Positions 46,894 to 55,535 of a stretch of 64,000 nucleotides of DNA are shown piece after piece. Position 1 is the first letter of the stretch. Every line of letters begins with the position of its first letter. This stretch comes from Microthrixaceae bacterium (GTDB taxonomy: Bacteria > Actinomycetota > Acidimicrobiia > Acidimicrobiales > Microtrichaceae), in NCBI GenBank assembly GCA_027493675.1, contig JAOSKI010000004.1:36894-100893 (forward strand). Reading direction: 5' to 3'. Both the position numbers and the translations under genes were made by a program. The notes beneath the pieces were generated by a model. That model made no database searches. It was not told where the DNA came from and saw only the letters and a program-made list of their open reading frames with translations.

Positions 46894-48446
46894 TCAGGCG
46901 GGTGCGGGTGGTCGCTCTACCGGTGGTTCGGGTGGTTGTTCGCCTGGCGGCCGGGGTGGTCGTGGGCGGTGTTGGGTGGGTAGTTGGAGTCCGGTGGCGG
47001 TGGTGATCGTGAAGTAGCCGTCAGGACCGCTCGGGTGGGGACCGTTGAGGCTCATGGTCCAGCCGGTGCGGTGCACGATGCCGTGGTGGTGTCGGCACAA
47101 CAACACGAGGTTCACGATGACGGTTTGGCCGTCGTCGGCGTATTCGATGACGTGGTGTGCGTCACACCATCCGGGTGGGGCGTCACATCCGGGGAACACG
47201 CATCCGCCGTCGCGTACCGCGAGCGCGCGGCGCATCGCCCGGTTCGGTAACCGGAGCCGTTCACGCACCGCTACGGGCATGCCCAGGTGATCAAGGAGGG
47301 TCTCTGAGATCTGGGAGTTGCATACCAGTAGCTCCCATTGGGTGGGGGGTGAACCACAACCTGTTGCCGGCTATGTCGGTAACCGGCACACCGATGAGCG
47401 CCCCGGGCCCGGGCCGGTCTGAACAGCATCCAGTGGCGGTATCACCGGAACCGTGGGGGGGGGGGGGGGGGGGGGTGGGTGCCGTTGAGTGCGGCGGCGA
47501 GGATCGGGTCGATCTCGCCTGTTCGGTCGGTGTCGATGACCAGGTTCATCTCGGTGACCGTGCAAGCCGTGGTGTTGTCTTGCCTGGTTGTGGCACCGCG
47601 GCGGATGAGCTCGATGAGGGCTTGGGCACGGATCTGGGTTCTGGTGGGCATCTCGAGCTCTGGGCACCGCCTGCGATCGTCACGGATGCGGCGCCACATC
47701 CGGTTCGTCTCGGCTTCGAGGAGCTCTTCGAAGGTCACTCCGTCGGTGCCACACAGGGTGGCGTCGATGACCAGTTCATCGGCGCTGCGTCGCATCGACA
47801 CCTTCGATTTCGCCTCTGTGGGGTCATGACCGCCGTCGGCATCGGCGTAACGGGCGAGATCGTCGACCAACGCGGTGAACCGTGACCATCCCGGCTCCGC
47901 TGCCGACAGCGCCAACAACGCGTCTTGTGCGGCACCGAACGCATCCGCGTTGCGGTCGTTGACCCGAGCGGCGATGAACGCCGCACGTTCGAAGGTGATC
48001 TCACCACGACCGGCCGCTTCGAACAACTCATCAAGATCTGCTCGCAGACGCCTACCGGCACGAATCTCACGGTTCACAGCGGTACGAGAACGTCCGTGAC
48101 GACGCTCGAACCACACACCCGTAGCGGTGCCGTAACGGATGTCGCACAAACCGCGGCGGTCCACCTCGGCAAGCACTCCCGCGGATGCCGCATCCAGTGA
48201 CCGGCGAGCTGCTTCGATGTCGTCGACCATCCCAAGGCACTCCTCATCGGACAGCTCCTTCGCATCCACACCGGCCAGAGCACGTGCCGTGGTGATCACA
48301 CCAGCGGTGCTCCCCGACCCGTCCCCACAACCACTTCCCACAATCGAACCCATGTTCGATACCGTACCAACCCCGTGAGACATCGACGAAACCCGGGATC
48401 CGACTCCGCATCGGTCCCACGGATCCGCCCGGAGAGCCACGGACAC
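46894..48446 (-). CDS. DUF222/REP13E12-type HNH endonuclease protein, interrupted at a G21 (C21) run
   Basis: ARALAGVDAKELSDEECLGMVDDIEAARRSLDAASAGVLAEVDRRG...; C-term CVFPGCDAPPGWCDAHHVIEYADDGQTVIVNLVLLCRHHHGIVH. Confidence 0.9.
47455..47475. repeat. G21 homopolymer
   Basis: 21 consecutive G; polyproline codons on - strand. Confidence 0.9.
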
Positions 48447-48539
48447 CCATCCGGGCGTTCATCCTCCTCGGGCCGGTCGACCACAATGGAGCGGTGCGGG
48501 GATCCTCTGGCCATGACCACACAGCCGGTGGCCACACGT

Positions 48540-49709
48540 TCAGGACGATGAGGTCCCCGAGTCGACGAACGGGTCGGAGTCCGACCTCTTCGGTCGACTC
48601 GCCCGGATCGTCGCCCACAGCATCCGGAGGTCCCTGCTCGGCGTGTAGGTCCGTCCGCGGCGCTCACCGACCGCGGCCAGCAGGTCGGCTTCGACGAGCC
48701 GCTTGAGGTCTCGCGTCGCGGTCAGCTCGGCGATCTCCTCGCCGTCGCTCTGCGCGACGAGTCGCCGATATGTTGCGTTGCCAAGTCGGAGGCCGCGGGC
48801 TGCGTCCGCGAGCGGCCCGATCGAGCGGCTCGGCAGACCCCGCTCCCGGACCAGGTCCTCGAGGCCGGTCCAGAGCTGCTCGGTTTCCTCGACGCGACGG
48901 AGGAGCGTCCGGGCCTGGCGGTGATGTGCGGTGAGGCAGAACCGGACCCACGGCAGCGCGTCGTTGCCGGGGTTCCAGGCGCCCTGGCCCACCGCAGCGA
49001 GCACCTCGTAGTAGGCGGTGGCGTTGCGACCGAGGTACTCCTCGATGCTGGAGAACTCCGGGGCGAGGATCTGTTCCCGTGCGAGCACGAGCGTGTGGAG
49101 GCATCGGGCCATGCGGCCGTTGCCGTCGCTGAAGGGTGGATCATCACCAGGTTGAGATGGGCCATCGCGGCTCGGAGCACTGCGTGGTCATCGGTGTCGG
49201 AGGTGGTGTCGAGCGTTGACACGAGCTCCCCGATCAGCTGGGGAACGAGCTCCCGATCGGGGGCCTCGAAGACGAACTCGTGGTCCTCCTCCCGCTCGAC
49301 CCAGATGGCACCCGGTCGCCACTGCCCGGGGTTCTTGGACAGGTCATGGCGGATCATCATGAAGTGCAGGGACTTGAGCAGGGACTCGTCGATGGACGGC
49401 GGTTCCGGGTCGCGGGCGATCTGCATCACGTACGTCAGCGCATCGCGGTAGCCGCGCAGGGCGAGACGGGTCTCCTCGCCGGCTTCGAGTGTCTCCTCGT
49501 CGTCAACCGCAGCGAGGACGTCGTCGAGGGACGCGTCGTAGCCCTCGATGCTGTTGGAGCCCTGGACGTTGCGGGCGAAGGTCAATCGACGGAGGCTGCC
49601 GAGCCAGCGTCGCCGGTCGCGAACGTTGTGCCGCAGCTCTGAGCGCATCCGGTCGAGCTCGTCGATGACTCGCAGCTCGGGCTCGCCGAGCTGTGAAAGC
49701 GTAGATCAT
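48540..49709 (-). CDS. Second Fic-family protein (frameshifted within the active-site motif)
   Basis: VQGSNSIEGYD inhibitory motif; restored active site MIHPFSDGNGRMAR; C-term wHTH-like. Confidence 0.85.
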
Positions 49710-49717
49710 GCCTCTAT

Positions 49718-49755
49718 GATAGTTACTAACTCCATCAGTGCCGATAGTTGGTAAC
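49718..49755 (-). promoter_or_regulatory. Tandem operator-like repeats upstream of second fic gene
   Basis: On -: GTTACCAACTATC and GTTAGTAACTATC, 25 bp apart (+ 49743-49755 and 49718-49730), starting 9 bp before ATG (49709). Confidence 0.6.
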
Positions 49756-49827
49756 CATCTGTTCGACGCGTGTCCTTCGAGTCGGTGATGTGGGACGTAC
49801 CGCTGTCCGTCGCCGAATGAACCGCTG

Positions 49828-50163
49828 TTATCCGTGGATGTCCAGGGTGGTTGGGTGAGACAAATGGTGAGGAGCGACGGGGGAGCTCAGGGCAACGTCG
49901 AGGTACCGACGGAGGCTTGCCGATGACCTCGCTGGTCGTCTTGTGTTGAGCTGCTTGCACGCCCTCGACCGCATCTTTCAAGCTGGGGTCCGTGCGTACT
50001 GGCACCACCTCGGCGGGTGCCGTGCTGAGATCGGTCGACCCGCCGTCGGGTCTGAGGCCCTCGACGTCGTAGCCCCGCTCGGCTTCGTCCGCCAACGCTT
50101 CGATATCGGCGTCGGTGAGCACCTTCCGGAGGCCGTGCGATAGGTCTTCGTTGGTTCAGTCAT
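49828..50163 (-). CDS. CopG/RHH-type antitoxin (frameshifted near 3' end)
   Basis: MTEPTKTYRTASG..VLTDADIEALADEAERGYDVEGLRPDGG...EVVPVRTDPSLKDAVEGVQAAQHKTTSEVI + ALRRYLDVAL. Confidence 0.65.
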
Positions 50164-50437
50164 GGTCGTGACCTCCTGGGAGGAGCTCGTGGTCGACGGG
50201 TCGAAGCGGCATGGCGTGGATCACCATGAGGCGACCGTCAGCGAGTTGCAGGAGGATGACCTCGCGAGGTTGCCCGCGCTGTCGGGGGCCGATCACGAGC
50301 ACCTTCGGCGGATCGGCGTGCTCGTCGATGTCGACCACGACGATGGCGTTGTCGACCACGTGCTGAATCGTCTCGTGGTCGATGCCGTGCCGTCGTGCCG
50401 ACCGATGGAACCCATACCCGATTAGTGTGATACACAA
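50156..50437 (-). CDS. Small toxin-like partner of the RHH protein
   Basis: SARRHGIDHETIQHVVDNAIVVVDIDEHADPPKVLVIGP...REVILLQLADGRLMVIHAMPLRP. Confidence 0.6.
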   Translation of the reverse strand: MCITLIGYGFHRSARRHGIDHETIQHVVDNAIVVVDIDEHADPPKVLVIGPRQRGQPREVILLQLADGRLMVIHAMPLRPVDHELLPGGHDHD

Positions 50438-50477
50438 ATGGGCCTTCCCGTGGTTCGGGACTGCGCCTGGCAGGCCG

Positions 50478-50779
50478 TCAAGTCGCCGGGCGAAGGAGGA
50501 CCGCTACTTCGAGGTTCAGAGCCGTGGCAACCTTCTGCAGTGTCGTGAGCGTGGCGTCGACGCCGCCGGCTTCGAGACCCGCGATGGCCGCCTGACTGTC
50601 CCCATCCGCGAGGCGAGCTGCTGGGTCAGGCCCGCGGCTTCCCGGGCGTCGCGGACCTGTTCACCCACCTCCAACGCCAACCGGGTCGCAGTGTAGGTGG
50701 CGTCAAAATCGTCGCCTTCAGCCGCAGACATCTGATCCAGACGCCGGGCCTTCAGGTCATTGATCGTGGTTCGTGCCAT
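50478..50779 (-). CDS. XRE/HigA-like antitoxin (frameshifted)
   Basis: MARTTINDLKARRLDQMSAAEGDDFDATYTATRLALEVGEQVRDAREAAGLTQQ.LASRMGT. Confidence 0.75.
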
Positions 50780-50998
50780 CAGTCGTCCTGCTCTGCGGCG
50801 AGGGCCTCCGGGGTGCAAGGCACCCGCGATCACGGTGCCGCTCATCACGACGGTGCTGACGCTCACACCGGGCCTCGCCTGCGGTCCAAGAAAGGGGCAG
50901 GTCCGCAGCCGACAGGCCATGCACGATCAGAGTCAGGTCTGAACGCCGATCTGACCATGCCGGCAACCCTGTGATGCACGGGCCTCGACGGGTCCGGA

Positions 50999-51073
50999 CA
51001 GAGCCCGAGCTCGGATTCGAATCGACCACCTGTTGTTTACAAGGCGTCCTTGGACCATCCACACCGTGAGACT
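50999..51073 (-). repeat. tRNA 3'-end-like repeat, diverged copy B
   Basis: cagagcccgagctcggattcgaatcgaccacctgttgtttacaagg...ggacc...accgtgagactg shares blocks with copy C. Confidence 0.45.
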
Positions 51074-51182
51074 GCGTCGACTGTGGCCCGGAAACTCTCA
51101 AGGGTCTCGCGTTCACGCCGTGCCGCTCGATCCACCCGATTCGCCCTCGCGGATTAGCAAGGGATTAGCAAGGGGCCAGCGT

Positions 51183-51590
51183 CTACTCGCTGTCGTCGGG
51201 CGCGATCCGGGGTCGTAGCCAGGTGGCGGTCTGTGCTTGGTCCCATTCGCCCGATGCGATTGCGAGCACGGCGTGTTCGGCCTCGTCGACCGTTGGCGGC
51301 TCGACCCACGTCCAGTCGTTGAGGACGAGGAAGTACCGCAGCGCCACCCACGCGACGCGCTTGTTGCCGTCGGGTAGCGGGTGGTTCTTGGCGAGCCGGA
51401 CGATGAGCACCGCTGCCTTGTCGACGAGGTCCGGGTAGAAGTCGTCGTCGCCGAACCCCGCCGCCGGTGCGTGGAGTGCCGAGTCGGCCAGTTCGAGCTT
51501 GGCGACCTTCGTGATGAGGCCTTCGTCGAGGCCGGTGACAGCAGCAGCGATGCCGACGTAGTCGGCGAGGTCGAGGTACTCAGCGCTCAC
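51183..51590 (-). CDS. Doc-type (death-on-curing) toxin, FIDO fold
   Basis: Intact; NHPLPDGNKRVAWVALRYFL (HxxxDGNKR). Confidence 0.9.
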   Translation of the reverse strand: MSAEYLDLADYVGIAAAVTGLDEGLITKVAKLELADSALHAPAAGFGDDDFYPDLVDKAAVLIVRLAKNHPLPDGNKRVAWVALRYFLVLNDWTWVEPPTVDEAEHAVLAIASGEWDQAQTATWLRPRIAPDDSE

Positions 51591-51796
51591 TTCGCGAGGC
51601 GTTCGAGCAGCTCGCGGTCCTCGTCGATGATCTGTCGCACGCGCTGCTTGAACTTCGGATCCCGGCGGCGCTGGTCGATCGCGGCAGACAGGGCGTCCTT
51701 GATGGTCTCGTTCACGCTCTTGCCCTCCACCCGGGCGAGCGCCTCGGTGTCCGCTGCCAGCTCGTCGGGGAGTCGAACGGTCATGTTCTTCGTCAT
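51587..51796 (-). CDS. RHH antitoxin partner of Doc
   Basis: MTKNMTVRLPDELAADTEALARVEGKSVNETIKDALSAAIDQRRRDPKF; 4-bp overlap with doc. Confidence 0.85.
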   Translation of the reverse strand: MTKNMTVRLPDELAADTEALARVEGKSVNETIKDALSAAIDQRRRDPKFKQRVRQIIDEDRELLERLAK

Positions 51797-51910
51797 GGTG
51801 TCATGATACCGCGCTACCAGCCGAACGCATGAGCCGCGCTGTGACGGTCGGCGGATTGGCAAGGGATTGGCAAGCGCCGGATCCTGAGAGTCCCGAGGGC
51901 AGAAAACCCC

Positions 51911-51984
51911 TGGAATCCAGAGCCCGAGAGGAGAATCGAACTCCTGACCAGCTGTTGTTCAAGTCGTGGGTCGAGTGTCCACCC
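51911..51984 (-). repeat. tRNA 3'-end-like repeat, copy C
   Basis: tggaatccagagcccgagaggagaatcgaactcctgac...gtcgtgggtcgagtgtccaccc; highly similar to 46798-46870. Confidence 0.6.
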
Positions 51985-51996
51985 AGGTCCGAAACC

Positions 51997-52997
51997 GTGA
52001 GACTGGAACCGGATGTGGCGGCTGACGCGATGATGGACGTCGTGGAGGACTTCGTCGTGGCCCGGAATCCCGATGCAGACTCGGCGCTGCCGTACCTGGT
52101 GCGACTGCCGCTGGGTCCTCAGGGCATGGTGCTGAAGGTGCGCGACACGTGGCCTCGCACCGCGAAGGTGTACTGCCACCCCTCTCAGGACTGGGACGAC
52201 TCGGTCGAGGTGGTGGAGCGCGTGCCGGTCCGCTCGTGTGTGCGTCGGGGTGCGGCGATCGACCTGGTGTTGGACCGCGGTCGGGAGAACCGGTCGCAGT
52301 TCGTCTTCACCCGTGCTCGTGGCCGCGAAGTGATCTTCTGGCAGAGCGCTCGCACGGCGAAGCAGGCCCGGCCGGCGGTGAGCACACCGACACGACGCGC
52401 TTCGGGGCTGGTGCTCGAGATCCTCGTCGACAGCCACGAGCGCTACCCGTGGAAGTTCTCCGCCCAGCAGGCGACGACACGGCGACAGGCGTTGCCCGCC
52501 GGCGACTACGCGGTCGAGCTCGACGGTCGGATCGTCGCGGCGGTCGAGCGCAAGAGCCTGGCGGACCTGTCCTCGACGCTGACGACCGGCAGGCTGCGCT
52601 ACCTGCTGGCGGCACTCGACGAGCTGCCTCGTGCAGCGCTGGTGATCGAGGACCGCTACTCGGCGGTGTTCAAGTCGAGCTTCGTGGCGCCGGGTGTGTT
52701 GGCCGAAGGCCTGGCCGAGGCGCAGGTCCGGTTCCCGGCCGTGCCGATCGTGTTCTGCGAGACCCGCCCGCTGGCACAGGAGTGGACCTACCGGTTCTTG
52801 GGAGCGGCGCTCTCTCATGACGCGGAGGACGCACCTGCGGCGCAACGTGCCGCGGGCTGCCGGCCGCAGGGCCGTTGGCCCCCGCAGCGCCGACCGCTGC
52901 GGAGATCCGTGCCTGGGCGGTGGCCAACGGTCACGAGATCTCGGCCAAGGGCCGCATCCCGGCGTCGGTGCGCGAGGCGTTCGACGAAGCGAGATGA
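51997..52997 (+). CDS. ERCC4-type nuclease domain protein with C-terminal Lsr2-like DNA-binding domain (frameshift ~52.83 kb)
   Basis: EILVDSHERYPWKF..RQALPAGDYAVELDGRIVAAVERKSLADLSSTLTTGRLRYLLAALDELPRAALVIEDRYSAVF; C-term AAEIRAWAVANGHEISAKGRIPASVREAFDEAR*. Confidence 0.8.
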
Positions 52998-53119
52998 AGG
53001 CTGCACGGTGATCTCGGTCAGGTCGCCAGGCTCCACGAGCGCGTCGATCGCTGAGCGTCACCGCTCTCGTCGACGAGGCCTGGGTGGAGGTCGTCGCCGC
53101 CGAACCCTGCGACTGGGGC

Positions 53120-54349
53120 TCATCGATCGAAGTCGGTGTTGCGGACCATCGCGAGGTCGAGCGCGAAGTCGCTCCGGTCGAACGCGGCGGGATCGAAGTC
53201 GGGCCCGACGAAGTCGAGCCCGCTGTCGGTGCTGCCGGGGCGACCGGCGAGGGAGTCGAGCAGGTCCTGGTAGCCCCACGTACCGCCGCAGTCCTCCGGA
53301 GGGCAGGCCCGACGGCCGCCGATGCAGTCGGGGACCGGTGTGGCCGGGTCGGCCGGGGTGATCTTCTCGACGGTGATCTTGTGGCGCCAGTTGTCACCGA
53401 AGTCGTAGGTGTAGCTCGAACGAAGTGCCCTCTGTGGCCACATCGTGGAGGCTTGTGGTGCGCTCGTCGACCGCCGGCGGCCCGAAGTCCCAGTCCGGGT
53501 CGGGGACGCAGTAGCGGGTGCGGCCGATCTCGAAGTCGTGGAGGTGGCAGTTCCACCACCCGAAGGCAGCCTGGATGACCTCGTGAAGCTCGCCCAGGCT
53601 GCTCGAGCCGTCGACCAGGATCCGCCGCCAGATCGGCGGCTTGGTGCCCAGCAGAGTGACCTTGAGTTGGAACACCGATCCGGCGGTGGCGGAGCGCTGT
53701 ACCGGCGGTGTGGCCGACGTCGACGTACCGGCATCGACGGCTGCCCCCGAACCGGGGAACGCGATGATCGTCGCAGTGCGCTCCGGCATCCCTGGGAGCT
53801 CTGGCATCCCTGGGAGCTCTGGCATCCCTGGGAGCTCTGGCACCCCGAGGCCTGGCACCCCTGGCCTGGCGCGCTGTCGGCGAGGAGCGCCACGAGCGCA
53901 CGATCTGGGAACCCGTGGGTCGAACCGAGCGGACCGGTGGGGGTGCTCGCCATGCGGATCGAGAGCGCGTTGAGGTCGCCGTCGAAGACGTGCTCACCGA
54001 GGAACGCGAACTCGTTCATCACTCCGACGACGCTGCGGTCGTTGGTGGGGCGAACCGGACCTCGGTCATCGCGGGCCCGCTCGGCGGCGATGACCGAGGG
54101 ATCGACGCCGTGCAGCGTAAGGATCCCGGCGATCTCGTCGGGGATCCGCTGGAGCAGCTTCGGCGCCGGGGCCAGCGGCATGAACACCGGCAGGAAGGTC
54201 GTGGCGTTCACCAGCAGCGCGACCTGTGGCTTCCAGAACAACGCCGTTGCGAACCAGTCGCCGAGAACTCCGGTCGAGACGTCTCCATCGGTGGCCGCAG
54301 GCCCCTTCACCCGGTCACGGAGCTTCTTGGTTCCTCGCACGATGAGCAT
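53120..54349 (-). CDS. DUF6933-like N-terminal region fused to plasmid pRiA4b ORF-3-like domain (frameshifted)
   Basis: FQLKVTLLGTKPPIWRRILVDGSSSLGELHEVIQAAFGWWNCHLHDFEIG, YTYDFGDNWRHKITVEKI, GGRRACPPEDCGGTWGYQDLLDSL; N-term MLIVRGTKKLRDRV..LGDWFATALFWKPQVALLVNATTFLPVFMPLAP. Confidence 0.8.
   Translation of the reverse strand: MLIVRGTKKLRDRVKGPAATDGDVSTGVLGDWFATALFWKPQVALLVNATTFLPVFMPLAPAPKLLQRIPDEIAGILTLHGVDPSVIAAERARDDRGPVRPTNDRSVVGVMNEFAFLGEHVFDGDLNALSIRMASTPTGPLGSTHGFPDRALVALLADSAPGQGCQASGCQSSQGCQSSQGCQSSQGCRSALRRSSRSPVRGQPSMPVRRRRPHRRYSAPPPPDRCSNSRSLCWAPSRRSGGGSWSTARAAWASFTRSSRLPSGGGTATSTTSRSAAPATASPTRTGTSGRRRSTSAPQASTMWPQRALRSSYTYDFGDNWRHKITVEKITPADPATPVPDCIGGRRACPPEDCGGTWGYQDLLDSLAGRPGSTDSGLDFVGPDFDPAAFDRSDFALDLAMVRNTDFDR
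53787..53840 (-). repeat. Three 18-bp tandem repeats encoding PELPGM linker
   Basis: catccctgggagctctgg x3. Confidence 0.9.
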
Positions 54350-54577
54350 CCGCAGATTCTCTCAGACGCAGACCGTCGCCCGGAAGGAATGTGCCGGCAG
54401 CCCGGAACGGTCCGTCGGGCCGGCCGCCCACCCGTGCGCTGTCGTGTGATCGTCGGGGATGCTGGAAGCGAACCATCTGAAGGTGAGTGGTGGATACCAC
54501 CGAGCGCGACTCGTGCTGCTCGGTGACCGCGAGGACGCGGTGTTCCGGGCCGCGTTGCTCCGAGGCCTACGCGGGGA

Positions 54578-55030
54578 TCACCGTCGGTCGAACCCGAGGT
54601 GTGCCCTGCGCCTGAACGCCACGAGCACGACCCCCGCAACGACCATCGACGCGCCGACCAGCGCTGTGACGGGATCGGCGCCACCGGTGTACGCGAGGTC
54701 CGTGTCGGTGATCCCCGACTGCGATCCCGATCCTGTGGCCACACCGGCTGTCACGGCCCCGGCATCCGTGGGTCCGGTGAGCACGCCCGTCGTGGTGGTG
54801 GATGGCGCCGCGGCGGCCGGCGACGCAGCAGCCGGCGACGCAGACGGGGCTTTCGCAGCAGCCGGAGTGGTCGTGGGGGGAGCGGTCCTCGATGTCGGCA
54901 CCGTCGTGGGCGCAACGGTCGTGGTGGGGGCGACCTCCCTGCACGGTCAGCACCAGGGTCGCCTCCTTCTGGATGTTGTAGTCGGCGAGCGTCCGGCCGC
55001 CCCCGCCGCCAACTGAAGGCTCTCACCCAC
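54578..55030 (-). CDS. Sortase-anchored (LAYTG) protein with Thr/Pro/Ala stalk and ubiquitin-C-terminus-like N-terminal segment (frameshifted, possibly truncated)
   Basis: GRTLADYNIQKEATLVLTVQ, then (one indel) EVAPTTTVAPTTVPTSRTAPPTTTPAAAKAPSASP..., DLAYTGGADPVTALVGASMVVAGVVLVAFRRRAHLGFDRR*. Confidence 0.6.
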
Positions 55031-55051
55031 CTATACGGTGGTCCACGCCCT

Positions 55052-55535
55052 TCAGTTCGCCGGGGTGGGGTGGGTGGGGTGGGTGGAGGTCATCGGCCCG
55101 GGCGTCGCGGTCACCTCGCGGACCCGCAGCGGTTCGCCGCAGTGGCTGCACACCACGACCGCGGACGTGTCGTGGTCGCATGTGGTGTGGTGGAGCTGAA
55201 GTGGGGTTCCCCTCGGGGCCGACGAGCCAACGCTCCGCGTAGGCGGCCATCGCCGCGGAGCACGGGGTAGGCGTCGCGGCCCTTGTCGGTGAGGCGGTAC
55301 TCGTGGCGTGGTGGGTGTCGCCGGTAGGGCACCCTGCGCAGCAGTCCCCGTTCGACGAGCAGGTTGAGCCGGTCGGTGAGGATGTTGCGGCTGATGCCGA
55401 GGTCGCGGTGGAACTCCTCGAAGCGGCGCAACCCGAGGCAGGCGTCGCGCAGCACGAGCAGGGTCCAGTGGTCGCCGAGGAGGTCGGCGGGCGTGCGATC
55501 GTGCAGTCCCACTCCGAGGTGTCGGTGCGTGACAT
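55052..55535 (-). CDS. HxlR-family transcriptional regulator
   Basis: WDCTIA..LGDHWTLLVLRDACLGLRRFEEFHRDLGISRNILTDRLNLLVERGLLRRVPYRRHPPRHEYRLTDKGRDAYPVL; C-term CSHCGEPLRVREV. Confidence 0.85.

Noticed and set aside
50780-50990. HigB-like toxin upstream of the XRE antitoxin
   Set aside because: No convincing toxin frame could be reconstructed; only short uninformative peptides.
53787-53840. Repeat as CRISPR or operator
   Set aside because: Periodic in codons and lies in a protein linker (PELPGM).
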